Assembly: GCA_017545245.1 (NCBI GenBank)
Contig: JAFWPB010000011.1
Span: 1-32,563, forward strand
Source: Clostridiales bacterium
Lineage (GTDB): Bacteria > Bacillota > Clostridia > Saccharofermentanales > Saccharofermentanaceae
Length of the DNA stretch: 32,563 nucleotides
Direction of reading: 5' to 3'
A program made the translations under genes and the position numbers. The notes beneath the pieces were generated by a model. That model was not told the origin of the DNA. It worked only from the letters and a program-made list of their open reading frames with translations, and did no database searches. Shown one piece after another: positions 16,389 to 27,009 of this stretch (position 1 is its first letter; each line of letters begins with the position of its first letter).

Positions 16389-16916
16389 ATGCGTTTTGAG
16401 CCGATCGAAAAGAGAAACGAGAAGGATAACTCGATCAAGTTCTACCTTCGCTCGTCTTATATTCCTGTGCTCGCCAATCTCGCTATTGCCGCAAGTACCG
16501 GATTTCTCTCCCTCTACTTCGATGATACGACGCACGTCGGAAGGACGCTCGAACTTCTCTTTTTCGGGTTCTGGGTACTGTCCTTCATTGCGTTCTCCCG
16601 TGCGCTCATCGCTCGAATCAGCACGCTTATCTTCGTCACCAAATACCGCATGTATGGCCAGATCTACGGTTTTCTGCCCTCCCACCGGCAGATCGAGATC
16701 CCGCTTCTTCAGATCAAAGATCTGGAGATCCGCGCCACGATCGGCACGAAGCTTTTTCACTATGCGCACATCATTGTTTACCCTGAGCACGGTAAAAAAG
16801 TGAAGCTCCCCTTCATCAGAAATGCCGAGGAACTTGCGATCATCATTTTAAAAATGCAGGAAAAGCTTCAGAAAGAAGAGGCCTCAACCAGCCGTCCGAA
16901 GACTATCGAGGAGTAA
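16389..16916 (+). CDS. PH-domain-like membrane protein
   Basis: The 175-residue protein has two membrane segments (roughly residues 24-42 and 54-74). A small basic/hydrophobic domain follows with FVTKYRMYGQIYGFLPSHRQIEIPLLQIKDLEI and a strand-rich stretch ending KVKLPFIRNAEELAIIILKMQEKL. This order is typical of bacterial PH-domain proteins (bPH2/YdbS-like). AAGGAG lies upstream of the ATG. It follows potD on the same strand and may be co-transcribed. The last 33 nt overlap, tail to tail, the end of the O-antigen-ligase-like gene. A role in transport is not evident. Confidence 0.7.
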   Translation: MRFEPIEKRNEKDNSIKFYLRSSYIPVLANLAIAASTGFLSLYFDDTTHVGRTLELLFFGFWVLSFIAFSRALIARISTLIFVTKYRMYGQIYGFLPSHRQIEIPLLQIKDLEIRATIGTKLFHYAHIIVYPEHGKKVKLPFIRNAEELAIIILKMQEKLQKEEASTSRPKTIEE

Positions 16917-18626
16917 CTGGTACTCCGAAGGAAGCTCCAGTTCCGGCTTATCGTAGATTTCCCATGCAACAGACGAAGTATTGGCTTTCACTCTTTCCAG
17001 CCACGCCGGAATCTTCAGCATCTCATCCTTGCACGCCTGCGCCGAGCCCGCGTCGCCGGCTGCTTCATACGTTGTCGCCGCATACCAGAGCATATCGATA
17101 TAATCCTCATAGCCCCAGAGGCGGTATGGATTCGCCCAGATGGCTTTCTTTTTGTATTCCATCATGGTCGCCACATCTCCCTCTACCAGGGCCGCCTGCG
17201 CTTTCGTATCGAGCGCCGCCGGAATCTGCTGGTTCAAATCCAGCACCGCATCCGCAAGTTCTGCCTTTCTTACCAGGTTTTCTTCCGCCGTCAGTTTCTC
17301 GATTTTCGCGCTCGTCAGCCAAGGATAGAACTGCAGCGCCAGATCGGCCTTCCCGCAGAAGGAAAAGAACGACGCGCATCCCAGAATACATGTAACCGCA
17401 CCAAGTACCAGCGATCCAGAAACAGCCGCAACCCAAGCGCTTTTCCCTGTGAACACCCATGCCGGATCCGTCTCCTCTTCCTCAGTCAGCATCGCAAGAA
17501 GAAGCAACCCCATCGCCACAAACTGCAGATCAAAATCGAAGAGCATGTGCAATACCAGGATCCCTGACGCTACCTTAAGTCTCACGGAAAGTTTTATCCA
17601 GCGTCGTACCACTGCGAAGACCGCGACTCCCGCCGGGACCCATCCCACATCAAGAAGCAACTGTAACAGATCATTATGGACATGTACCACGTCATATACG
17701 CCCGTCTGGAAGCTCTGCACCTTGTAATGGTAGCCGTAATACCCTAGTCCCAAAGGATTCCTCAGGATCTCCGGCAGCGCGTCCTTATAGTAAAGGAGAC
17801 GCCCGAGAAGTGTACTTGAGCGGAAAGACATCGTCGTAAATCTCGCCAGCGTATTCTGCTTTCCCAGTGCAATCGATACCACTACAAAAGCACTTACCAC
17901 GAGCACTCCGGAGCCAAGTGTGATCCACCGCACACGTGTGTTTTTCTGATAGAACACATAGAATACAAGGAGCGCGGCAAAGAGCACAAATACCGCACGG
18001 CTTCCAGAAAGCACGATTCCGCAAGCAAGGATCAGTCCCAGGACAAGATCCGTGGCCGAGTGCTTTTGCTTCAGAAGAAGCAGTGCCATACCGACCAGAA
18101 GGAAGCACGCAAAAGTATTCGGGTACTCGAAGAAACCGCCCAGACGACCTTGTACAAGGAATCGTGATCCCCACGAAGTCGTGTATCCCACCGCCGCGGA
18201 AAGAATCGTCATAACCGCGCCGGCATAAGGTACGAGTAAAAATGAGGTGCGTTCCTCTGTTTTCAGATCAGCCTTCTTCGGCTTCTTCTCATTCTTTCCG
18301 CTCACCCCTTGTGATCGCAGGATCAGGAACAGCGGGAGCGGCAGGAACTTGAGAAAACCGATTACCGTCATGCCCTTATCCACTGCCCAGAGGCAGCTGA
18401 CCGGAAAGATCAGTACCAGCACCGTCATCGCCAGCATCAAGGATGTCTTCGGAATACGAAGCGCTCCTTTTTTGAAAGCGAGAACAGCGATCCAGATAAG
18501 TATCACCAGTGCCAGTATTCCTGATTCGAAATCATGGAAAATGCCGGTAAAAAAAGGACTCACGCAGAGTAATACCTGCGTGATGTCCTTGAAAATCCAT
18601 TTTTTGAGATCCGTATTATTGCTCAT
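16884..18626 (-). CDS. O-antigen ligase / polymerase (Wzy-C) family membrane protein
   Basis: About 580 residues with at least ten membrane segments. The Wzy-C signature region has GRLGGFFEYPNTFACFLLVG, ILSGSRAVFVLF and the loop GYYGYHYKV...VHVHNDLLQLLLDVG. The family transfers or polymerises glycan chains at the outer membrane-facing site. A soluble C-terminal part of about 150 residues (from FYPWLTSAKIEKL) looks helical and TPR-like. The ATG at 18626 overlaps the stop of the GH43 gene; the frame is open back to 18659 and neither start has a clear ribosome-binding site. No other capsule or polysaccharide genes are nearby, so the substrate is unknown. Confidence 0.8.
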   Translation of the reverse strand: MSNNTDLKKWIFKDITQVLLCVSPFFTGIFHDFESGILALVILIWIAVLAFKKGALRIPKTSLMLAMTVLVLIFPVSCLWAVDKGMTVIGFLKFLPLPLFLILRSQGVSGKNEKKPKKADLKTEERTSFLLVPYAGAVMTILSAAVGYTTSWGSRFLVQGRLGGFFEYPNTFACFLLVGMALLLLKQKHSATDLVLGLILACGIVLSGSRAVFVLFAALLVFYVFYQKNTRVRWITLGSGVLVVSAFVVVSIALGKQNTLARFTTMSFRSSTLLGRLLYYKDALPEILRNPLGLGYYGYHYKVQSFQTGVYDVVHVHNDLLQLLLDVGWVPAGVAVFAVVRRWIKLSVRLKVASGILVLHMLFDFDLQFVAMGLLLLAMLTEEEETDPAWVFTGKSAWVAAVSGSLVLGAVTCILGCASFFSFCGKADLALQFYPWLTSAKIEKLTAEENLVRKAELADAVLDLNQQIPAALDTKAQAALVEGDVATMMEYKKKAIWANPYRLWGYEDYIDMLWYAATTYEAAGDAGSAQACKDEMLKIPAWLERVKANTSSVAWEIYDKPELELPSEYQLLLDSLRTAG

Positions 18627-19587
18627 ACGGATGGATGGTCTGAATCGTGCCATCCTCATTGTACTTGAGCTCAGTATACTTGACGCAGCGGCGGTGGTTA
18701 ATGCCGTTACTCAGTTCACAGTCGTGATAGAACAGATACCACTTGCCCTGATACTCCACAATAGAGTGGTGTGTCGTCCAGCCGATGACCGGTTCCATGA
18801 TGCGTCCTCTGTATGTAAAAGGACCGTCCGGGTTCTCAGATGTACCATATACGAGATAATGCGTTGTACCTGTCGAATAAGAGAGATAGTAGAGACCATT
18901 GTACTTGTGCATCCATGGGCCCTCGAAATATCTTCTGTCCTCATCCTCAGCAAGAAGCGGATTGCCATTCTCGTCCAGGATCTCCAGGTGCTTCGGCTCA
19001 GTCTTGAAAGACTTCATGTCCTCATTGAGCTCAGCAAACATCGGTCCAAGTGCCTTATCTTTTCCAACCGGACGCGGAGTATTCTCATCGAACTTGCCTG
19101 TCTGCCACATCTCGAGCTGACCTCCCCAGAGACCGCCATAGTAGATGTAGGAACGTCCGTCGTCATCTACGAGAACTGCCGGGTCGATACTGTAGGAACC
19201 CTCAATGTAGTTCTCTTCCGGTTCAAAAGGACCTTCCGGCTTATCGGAAACAGCTACACCGATACGGAAGATGCCGTCTTTGTCGCGTGCCGGGAAATAC
19301 AGATAATACTTACCGTTCTTATATGCACAGTCCGGAGCCCACATCTGCTTGCTGACCCATGGGATATTCTTCATGTGCAGCGCTTCGCCATTATCCACAC
19401 AATCCGCATCCAGGTTATCCAGAGAAAGAATGTGGTAATCCTCCATTCTGTACTCATCTCCATCGTCATTATCCTCGCCATCGTGCGGGATATCGTGAGA
19501 CGGATAGACATAAATCTTGCCGTTAAAAACATGTGCAGACGGATCTGCTGTAAAAATGTGGGTTACTAAAGGTGTTCTTTCTTTCAT
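18616..19587 (-). CDS. Glycoside hydrolase family 43 protein
   Basis: The 323-residue protein has the five-bladed propeller layout of GH43. The catalytic base Asp15 is in TADPSAHVF, the pKa-modulating Asp135 in SIDPAVLVDDDG, and the general acid Glu222 in RRYFEGPWMHKYNG, with a conserved GWTTHHSIVEY His segment. Family members remove arabinose or xylose from plant polysaccharides or their oligomers. There is no signal peptide, so it should act on imported oligosaccharides in the cytoplasm. AGGAAAGTGAG precedes the ATG. It lies 48 nt downstream of the giant adhesin gene without a visible terminator and overlaps the O-antigen-ligase-like gene, so all may share a transcript. Exact specificity cannot be read. 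Confidence 0.9.
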   Translation of the reverse strand: MKERTPLVTHIFTADPSAHVFNGKIYVYPSHDIPHDGEDNDDGDEYRMEDYHILSLDNLDADCVDNGEALHMKNIPWVSKQMWAPDCAYKNGKYYLYFPARDKDGIFRIGVAVSDKPEGPFEPEENYIEGSYSIDPAVLVDDDGRSYIYYGGLWGGQLEMWQTGKFDENTPRPVGKDKALGPMFAELNEDMKSFKTEPKHLEILDENGNPLLAEDEDRRYFEGPWMHKYNGLYYLSYSTGTTHYLVYGTSENPDGPFTYRGRIMEPVIGWTTHHSIVEYQGKWYLFYHDCELSNGINHRRCVKYTELKYNEDGTIQTIHPYEQ

Positions 19588-19635
19588 GCGGAATACTCAC
19601 TTTCCTGTTAATTCTTTCACAACGCTACTATAGTA

Positions 19636-22600
19636 TCACAATTCTGCTTCGCCTTCATCCGCTTCATCGTTTTTCTTCTTTTTCTTTCCGATAAAAGCGG
19701 CGATTCCAAGACCTGCACCAATACCCGCCGTAATCACGAACGGAGTAGAATTGAACTTCAATCCTGTCGGCGCAACATAGGCGCCACGGTTGTTGAAAAT
19801 CAGTGTAAGACTATTGGTCATAGTATTACCATCGTAATTGTTTATCTCTGGTAAGAACTCTGTTATAGGTCTATTGTTATTATTTGCGTCTTTTGCTGTA
19901 CGGGACTCACTCGAAACAAAAGTAAAAGTGCGGCTAGTGTCATCCGTAGTGGTACCTGCAATTCCGTTTATATCTTCTGTCTCAAGCGTCGTTACATAAC
20001 CATTTTTCGCCTCCTGAGTAATAAGCAAAGTATATCTGGTGTCAGAACTGAAATTCTTGTAAGTATTGTGGTTAGCATAAAACACATGGCCACTGTTGAT
20101 GATGTTACCTTCTCTATCTATCACATCGATGGAAACATCATCGGCACCGCCCCACTTACTTATGTACAACACGGTTACCTTTACCGTATACTGCTCGTTA
20201 TCTTTCAGTTTAGTAGTCACAGATCCCCAATGTATATCCGTTGTGGCAATCACGTTTTTTGTACTGGTTCCGGCTTTACCATAAAGCAGCTCATCAGTTA
20301 CAGCAATAGTATACTCAAACTCGTCATCCGGACTTCCGGCCTCAACACGGTTCATAACTGTAAAGGTAAATGTTTGTACTGGTGTATCCGTCCACGAAGT
20401 AGAAAGAGTAACATCCGCATAGACACGTTGTGAAAAATCGAAAGCATCCGTGGTCAGACGCGTATTAGACGCCAAGCTTTCTCCTGAAATTGCAGTATAT
20501 CTGTAGGTATTCGTCCTATCAGCATTAAAAACCAGCCATTTGATGAAGAGCCATGATGGTTTATCTTGATGAACGGTCGGATCGCTCGGCTTCAGTACTT
20601 TTTCACCCTTAGCCACAGTATAGAAAATGTATCGGTCATCACCATCTGGTTTATAGAACGCATATGGGACATCAGCATTTACTGTTTCTGGTCCATTCCA
20701 GGTATGAAGTTGCACTGGATCTGCATTCTCATTTTTTGAATAAACGACATCATACTTCACCGTCACTGTATCACTCCATACTGCATAAAGCGTTCTTCCG
20801 TATGGCGGTTCCTGCGTGAAATCCCAAAGATAATCACTCTTTATCTTATCCAAAACAATGGTATCCGGATCAGGAGTGATCGTTGTATCGCCCCATGTCA
20901 CCGTCACACCACTACTGAAATCCGTATGAGATGCAATATTCGCATTCAAAGTCCAGCCTATGAACATCTTTCCCGATCTGGTCGGATCAGTTGGTTCATA
21001 TTCATTGTTGATAATGTCTTCCGCTTCAAAATAATAAACATCACCAGCCGGATCAAGATAATACGGATGTCCGTCATCGTTGTCGGTCCAGGTTCCGCCA
21101 TTTACGTTAAATCTCACCTGTGCATCAATTTCCTCTGTATATGTGACAATAATACCATCCGGACCACTCACAAGTGTTCCTGTATATTCAATTTCATAAT
21201 CATACGGAACATCTTCCATGCCCGTTCCATGGACGGCTCCATTTTCTGGTAAAACACCACCTACACTCATCTTCTTATATAGATGATCATTTACCGCAAC
21301 AGCTGTAATTGTGTCATGATCTGCTATTGCACGGGGAAGCACAACCTTCACAGTTCCGTTAACATCCCCGGATTTTGCCGGAAGCGTAATCTTTTCTGTA
21401 ATACGTTGACGATCAAATTCACCATTCACCTGATTGACGATACTTATCGTAGCCGTTGATTCGGAACTTCTTAATACTATATCGATTGGTTCATCCGTCG
21501 TGTTTACAAAAGTCACGTATACCATAGGTTCCCACATGGCATAGAGAATCTTGTTTGTTTCATTTCTTTGAACGGCAATTACCGAATCAGCTGAATATGC
21601 TGGAATATATGCTTCTCCGGTTGTTGGATGGAGCGGATCACTTTCTTCATCAAAACCAAGCAACAGGAAATTATCATCATGGGAGAAGTATTTGGTTCCC
21701 TGGGTTCCAAAAAAGACCTTCGTTGTTGCATACTTGAAAAGATGCAACGCGATATTGGACTGGAAATCACCAAGCAGAATCTGTGTCGGATTTCCGTTAC
21801 TATCCAATTCTCCGGTCGTATTAATACTTTGCGTACCTGGTCCGGACAACGCAGGAAGATTGGAGGAATTGGTAGAATTAATATATCCGCCATAGTCATC
21901 ATTGGCATCCAGAATCAGATTCGTAACTTTCGGCCTTCTTGTTGAATCATCTTCTTTCTCATAATATGCCTGAAGATGGATGACCGATCCCTGATCATTG
22001 ACCTGAGTAACAAGTTCAGAGTCCACAATAAAGTCATCACCTGGCTGATAGTAAACAACATTTCCGTCAGCATCAAACTGGATCGGCTCCCACAAATCAA
22101 ATACATGTGTATGGCCTTCGTTATCGGGAACGGAAACTTCTCCAACCATTTTTACCACACGCCAGCCACGGAAAACCCATCCTGCCGTTGTGTTTGTCGG
22201 CGCACGTAAAATATGGGTAAGCGACTGGTCAGCATACAATTGGAGACTAGGATTCTCCGGATCCAGCCACTGTTCCAACTCACCAACAATGACCGTTACA
22301 TTTCCCTGGTCATCTTCCTGTACAAAGTATGGGTTGTATTGTAAGTAATAACCGCCATCAAGACGCCAGAGTGCACGAAGTGTAATAGGGCTCTTGACCG
22401 GATCATTAAAATTGTATGGCATTGAAGCTACAGACCCATCGTCAAACACCTGGTACCAACCCATAAAGGAATAGTGCTCAGCTCCAGTTAAACGACGATA
22501 TGGGAAACTTGCATATGTCGCAATAAAATCAGCCTTTGTTGAAAGCTTTTCGAGGCCAGTCCAATATGTTTGATCCGCGTTATCTATCTTGTCGCAGTAC

Positions 22601-25600
22601 CATGCGTAGTACTCATCCAAATCATTTAATCCATTACCATCCTCATCTGCATCAGCGACATATACGCCATTTCGGAGCTCTGTCGGAAGACCCCAGTCAC
22701 CCTCAGACCGAATTCCCAAACGCTGGGTGTTGATGTAGTAGTATTTGATTCCGTCGTAATACGATTCCGAATTAGGATCCTGCTCTTTTTCGGAAAGCGC
22801 GATGAATTCTCGCTTGCTGGAATACTCTCCGATCGTTGTTCCGTAATTCGCAGTAAAATACGTCGAAACAGACGGATTCTCACGATGGTCAAGCACACCA
22901 CCATTCGGATCGATCTTCACCATATACTGAAGCACTTTCATAACCGGATAGAGAATGAGGTTCTCACTCGGCATTCTCTCATTTTCAAAATCAAAAGGTT
23001 CACCCGCTCCCGCTTCATTATCAAACCAGTCTATAAAGGTGTATCCTTCCTTTTCGGGATCAGTGATATGCCCCACTGTTTTTGCATCTTTAAGAGGCTG
23101 GGTATAGTAGTACTGGAGTGTCACCCAGTTTTCTTCATTACCCTCATACTTAAATGTCAGCGTATACTTCTTGGGCGTAAAGAAGAAATAGATATCGTGA
23201 TTATAGCCTACTGTATAGTAGCAGGAGTAAATCTGTTCATATCCTTCTTTATCCGAACAAAGTTGGAATTGGGGTTCCAGATTGGATATAACCTGAACCG
23301 TTTCCGCCTCATAAAACTTATGTCTTCCATTTATTCTGTTAACATCACCTGATGCTTCACTCCAAGTTGTCTCTGGGTATTGGAGATAATCTGATCCATT
23401 CACAAGGGAAACACTATCCGGATCATATGTTCCATCTATCGCCTCATATAAAAAGTGGTAATTCTTTATAATACCTTGTTTACCTTTGGTACCATAATAG
23501 GCAACAAGATGATGTACCTGATTTCCAATGAGATTATCACCGGAACGGTCAGAACACAGCTCTGCGGACATGTATTCATATACACCATTGATATCCGGGT
23601 TCGCTCCCATCGCATTACCAGCTGTGGAGCGCTCATTTGCGATTCTGCAATAAAGGCTATCATAATAACCGGCCCAGATATACATCGTATATCTTGCGCC
23701 AGGCTGATCTGTAAAAGTAAATGCAGGATTGACAGGAGTCGGCCATCTGTCACCAATATATGCGCCATACTTCGCCTCAATAACATACAGATTACTATCC
23801 TCAGGATTGGTGGCCGGATCCGGAATATAACTCGACTTGATACTGTCGACAGTTGTAACATAGTTGTTATCGTAGGTAACACCCTGATATGTCATACTGT
23901 GGAATTCATGAGTGGATGGACTTCCCTTTCCTTCACGTCCAAGGAGCTCCGTAACCTTACTGTCCTTGAACATATACTCGATCCAGTTCGGATCAGCCAG
24001 CCATTCTGCCGTCGTTGCATTCGGTTTCTGATTACCGCCATTCTTAACATATCCATCTCGTCCGATATGGAAGACGATCTTAAATGTTCTTCTGCTAAAG
24101 TAAACATTGATAGTTGTGCTGCCATCACCGTTGATGACAACAGAAGCATCGGACAAACTCTCCTTCAGCTCATAGAACTTTTCTTCTCCTGCCTCGACAA
24201 CACTGGCTTCATCGAGAAATGCCTCATTAAGGACACTGACATTGTCGATTTTATACTTCTTAAGATCGTTAAGCGTAATCGTAGAACCCGAATAGAATTC
24301 CTTCCCAATCGTAGCCGACTGGAGGTTCAGGTCTTGCGTCTTAATTACTTTAAGGCCGCTTGCAGAATAGTCGTCTTTCTCATTCTGAGGAGCCTGATAA
24401 CCCTGCAACTGCTCGTTCTCCGTCCAATACACGATAGAAATCTGAGAATCATTTGCTTGCCATTTCGCATGGAGAGTTAGACGGTCAATCGCATCGTAGA
24501 GTTTCACACTATTGGGAGTATTTCCCGAACCAAAGAGCAACTGATTGTCGTTTCCACTGGAAGCCAGAGTACCTGTATTGCCATTTACCACAAGATAGAC
24601 ATTTTGCGTATTGGTAAAACCGCCGTTCCCATCCGGAATACTAAACTGCGGGACTATACTTCCATCTGCATTGGCAATCTTGACTGCCGTAGTGTTCACT
24701 GTAACCTCCCGGACAGTTCTGTCAGTGAGGTCAAAGTAAGTAAACGTAATATTCTCCGGATTAGTCAGATTGGTGATCTCGCCATCCTCATTGATTTTAG
24801 CAAAAGCATACCAGCCATTGAAACCATAGCCATTCCGGTTGGAAATATCCACATTGGTGAAAATCGTCTTTTTGTTTTCTTCTGTCATACCTTCCGTTGA
24901 ATGGCCCCAGGATTCCAAATAGCGCGAAGGAACATAGGACGCTCCGCTTCCGGAAACTCCGGAAACAAAGTCCACCCAACGTGCTTCAACAAAAATCGGA
25001 TACAGATCCACACTCGACATATCTGCAAGATTTATAGAAATATATGTGCCATCCTTACCAGGGTCGGTAATCTCTGCGCCAGTATAGTCCACCGTGTTGA
25101 CCTTTACCCAGTCTGTTCCATCAAAGTACTCCCAACCGGTAAAGATCAAGTGTACCGGGTCAGTACTGGAAGAGCGCACGTCACTGATCTTTACCTGTAC
25201 AACATCAGAAGAACCACGAGCTACCATCTTACGTGTCATCAACGTATTCGCACCGGTACCTTGAGTGCCTCTTGGATAAAGCATGAAATTGACAAAATTA
25301 TATTTCTCAAAAACAGGAGCCAGGAATTCATGGACGTTACCATCCGTATCCACGACACCCTCACGACGAACACCATTTATACTCCAGTGAACCGTATCGC
25401 CGATAGCAACATTACTCTCCTCAATGGTGATCGCGTGTTCAAAGGAAATCTGGGATGGCATACTGGGCCACGAAAAATACAAATTACCATCGGTCATGCC
25501 AACACCGATTGAGTTTGTTGTGCCGGAAATGATATGCGGATCGACAGTGTACCAGCCGTAGAAAAAGTGAATATCTCTGTTAGAAGGGTCAGCAAACAAC

Positions 25601-27009
25601 TCCAAAGATTCACCGTTAGAAAGAATCTGTGTAGTCTGAATTTTACCAGCCTTGTTCTTAAACTGATATGGACTGCCGACATAATATCCATTCGCTTCTG
25701 TCGCGTCATCTGCGATGAAATGGAACATCACGCGTGGATTAACCACCGTATGGTTCTCATGATCCACAACTGCGTAAACAGAGAAGCTTTCCGCGTCAAA
25801 AGCAACGACCTTGGCATCGCCATAACTCGTCGTCGAACTCTCGATCACTTCTGCGCTTCCATTTCCTGGTTCATCCGGGAAATGTACAACGCTCAGATCT
25901 TCCGCTTCTGTGTCGTTCAGCTTGATTTCCACAGAAACCTTCGAACCATCTGCAGGCTGAAGTTCTACACCATTTTTCACGATGGAGATATCAAAGAGAT
26001 GCACATATTCAATCTCTGCATTGTCGAGAGTTGTCTGCACTTCTTCCAAATAGGCATCGTAGTCGGTTCCGGACGTGATTTCCTTGACCTGCAGTTCAGC
26101 ATCTGCCGGGAAGCCGGAATCCTTCTCATATGTAGCGGTGAACGTATACTTATGACCGCTTCTGTCGGTAAGTTCTTTTTTCAAAGTAACACAATCGTAT
26201 TCCATCGGAACACTTGGCAGAGTCGTCTCAGATGACGATGTCAATGTGGTTTCCGTTGTGGATTCGGACGTCGTCTCTGTTGTTGGCTCGCTCGTCGTTT
26301 CTGACGGCTCTGTTGTGGATTCACTTGTAGACTCGGATGTAGATTCAACCGTAGTTTCGAAAGTGGACTCTGTTGTCGACTCACTCGTGGCTTCTGTAGA
26401 GGACTCGCTGGTCGATTCAGAAGTAGTTTCATATGTCGGCTCGGAAGTAGATTCCGATGTGGATTCGCTCGTTGATTCAGAAGTAGATTCTGACGTGGAT
26501 TCACTTGTAGATTCGAAAGTACATTCCGATGTAGACTCACTTGTTGACTCAGAAGTGGATTCAGATGTTGTCTCCGATGTCGGTTCAGTTTTCGATTCTT
26601 CTGAAGATTCAGGTGTTGACTCTGATGAAGATTCACCCGTTGTTTCTAATGTAGTTTCAGACGTAGATTCAGAAGTTGTCTCCTCAGTAGGTTCTGTAGG
26701 CTCTTCTGAAGTATCTGTAACTGATTCAGAAGACTCGCTCGAAGTAACCTCGGAAGACTCAGACGAAGAAGATCCTGTCGGCTCCGTCTCCTGTTCTGAC
26801 GGTTCTGTCTCGGTAGAAGTTTCTGTCGTCGGTTCTGCCGGTTCTTCCGGCTCATATACACTCGAAACAGATCCTTCCGATGGAACAGAAGAAGGCTCAT
26901 CATTGTCAGCCAAGACTAATCCACCCTGAAAAAGAGACAAAACTATCGAAGCGGCCAGCACCGTTGAAACGAAAGAACGCAATTTTTTACGAAGCTTTCT
27001 CTTAAACAT
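19636..27009 (-). CDS. Giant sortase-anchored adhesin with InlB B-repeats
   Basis: The 2457-residue surface protein has a signal peptide (1-34, cleaved near V-L-A), a Ser/Thr/Glu stalk (about 45-262), and an unassigned beta domain (about 265-420). A long region then carries several InlB B-type repeats, recognisable by F-x-G/D-W motifs (FNGWYAF, FTGWEYFD, FIDWFDNEAG, FRGWRVV, FIGWTLN) each near a strand-rich block. A pilin-like domain (about 2200-2400) and a C-terminal sorting signal VAPTG (2412-2416), hydrophobic span and KKKKK tail follow. The class B sortase gene upstream overlaps its start by 8 nt. It is probably the tip or an anchored accessory subunit of the pilus. The ligand is unknown. 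Confidence 0.88.
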   Translation of the reverse strand: MFKRKLRKKLRSFVSTVLAASIVLSLFQGGLVLADNDEPSSVPSEGSVSSVYEPEEPAEPTTETSTETEPSEQETEPTGSSSSESSEVTSSESSESVTDTSEEPTEPTEETTSESTSETTLETTGESSSESTPESSEESKTEPTSETTSESTSESTSESTSECTFESTSESTSESTSESTSESTSESTSEPTYETTSESTSESSTEATSESTTESTFETTVESTSESTSESTTEPSETTSEPTTETTSESTTETTLTSSSETTLPSVPMEYDCVTLKKELTDRSGHKYTFTATYEKDSGFPADAELQVKEITSGTDYDAYLEEVQTTLDNAEIEYVHLFDISIVKNGVELQPADGSKVSVEIKLNDTEAEDLSVVHFPDEPGNGSAEVIESSTTSYGDAKVVAFDAESFSVYAVVDHENHTVVNPRVMFHFIADDATEANGYYVGSPYQFKNKAGKIQTTQILSNGESLELFADPSNRDIHFFYGWYTVDPHIISGTTNSIGVGMTDGNLYFSWPSMPSQISFEHAITIEESNVAIGDTVHWSINGVRREGVVDTDGNVHEFLAPVFEKYNFVNFMLYPRGTQGTGANTLMTRKMVARGSSDVVQVKISDVRSSSTDPVHLIFTGWEYFDGTDWVKVNTVDYTGAEITDPGKDGTYISINLADMSSVDLYPIFVEARWVDFVSGVSGSGASYVPSRYLESWGHSTEGMTEENKKTIFTNVDISNRNGYGFNGWYAFAKINEDGEITNLTNPENITFTYFDLTDRTVREVTVNTTAVKIANADGSIVPQFSIPDGNGGFTNTQNVYLVVNGNTGTLASSGNDNQLLFGSGNTPNSVKLYDAIDRLTLHAKWQANDSQISIVYWTENEQLQGYQAPQNEKDDYSASGLKVIKTQDLNLQSATIGKEFYSGSTITLNDLKKYKIDNVSVLNEAFLDEASVVEAGEEKFYELKESLSDASVVINGDGSTTINVYFSRRTFKIVFHIGRDGYVKNGGNQKPNATTAEWLADPNWIEYMFKDSKVTELLGREGKGSPSTHEFHSMTYQGVTYDNNYVTTVDSIKSSYIPDPATNPEDSNLYVIEAKYGAYIGDRWPTPVNPAFTFTDQPGARYTMYIWAGYYDSLYCRIANERSTAGNAMGANPDINGVYEYMSAELCSDRSGDNLIGNQVHHLVAYYGTKGKQGIIKNYHFLYEAIDGTYDPDSVSLVNGSDYLQYPETTWSEASGDVNRINGRHKFYEAETVQVISNLEPQFQLCSDKEGYEQIYSCYYTVGYNHDIYFFFTPKKYTLTFKYEGNEENWVTLQYYYTQPLKDAKTVGHITDPEKEGYTFIDWFDNEAGAGEPFDFENERMPSENLILYPVMKVLQYMVKIDPNGGVLDHRENPSVSTYFTANYGTTIGEYSSKREFIALSEKEQDPNSESYYDGIKYYYINTQRLGIRSEGDWGLPTELRNGVYVADADEDGNGLNDLDEYYAWYCDKIDNADQTYWTGLEKLSTKADFIATYASFPYRRLTGAEHYSFMGWYQVFDDGSVASMPYNFNDPVKSPITLRALWRLDGGYYLQYNPYFVQEDDQGNVTVIVGELEQWLDPENPSLQLYADQSLTHILRAPTNTTAGWVFRGWRVVKMVGEVSVPDNEGHTHVFDLWEPIQFDADGNVVYYQPGDDFIVDSELVTQVNDQGSVIHLQAYYEKEDDSTRRPKVTNLILDANDDYGGYINSTNSSNLPALSGPGTQSINTTGELDSNGNPTQILLGDFQSNIALHLFKYATTKVFFGTQGTKYFSHDDNFLLLGFDEESDPLHPTTGEAYIPAYSADSVIAVQRNETNKILYAMWEPMVYVTFVNTTDEPIDIVLRSSESTATISIVNQVNGEFDRQRITEKITLPAKSGDVNGTVKVVLPRAIADHDTITAVAVNDHLYKKMSVGGVLPENGAVHGTGMEDVPYDYEIEYTGTLVSGPDGIIVTYTEEIDAQVRFNVNGGTWTDNDDGHPYYLDPAGDVYYFEAEDIINNEYEPTDPTRSGKMFIGWTLNANIASHTDFSSGVTVTWGDTTITPDPDTIVLDKIKSDYLWDFTQEPPYGRTLYAVWSDTVTVKYDVVYSKNENADPVQLHTWNGPETVNADVPYAFYKPDGDDRYIFYTVAKGEKVLKPSDPTVHQDKPSWLFIKWLVFNADRTNTYRYTAISGESLASNTRLTTDAFDFSQRVYADVTLSTSWTDTPVQTFTFTVMNRVEAGSPDDEFEYTIAVTDELLYGKAGTSTKNVIATTDIHWGSVTTKLKDNEQYTVKVTVLYISKWGGADDVSIDVIDREGNIINSGHVFYANHNTYKNFSSDTRYTLLITQEAKNGYVTTLETEDINGIAGTTTDDTSRTFTFVSSESRTAKDANNNNRPITEFLPEINNYDGNTMTNSLTLIFNNRGAYVAPTGLKFNSTPFVITAGIGAGLGIAAFIGKKKKKNDEADEGEAEL
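26224..26877 (-). repeat. Low-complexity Ser/Thr/Glu stalk coding repeat
   Basis: About 220 codons encode almost only Ser, Thr and Glu in short SESTSE-type units, with degenerate 12-nt periodicity. It projects the adhesive part away from the wall and is a candidate glycosylation zone and length-variable region. The long plus-strand Val/Asp/Ser frame here is its shadow. Confidence 0.8.

Noticed and set aside
26246..26929. Long plus-strand Val/Asp/Ser frame.
   Set aside because: It is the complement of the Ser/Thr/Glu stalk of the adhesin.
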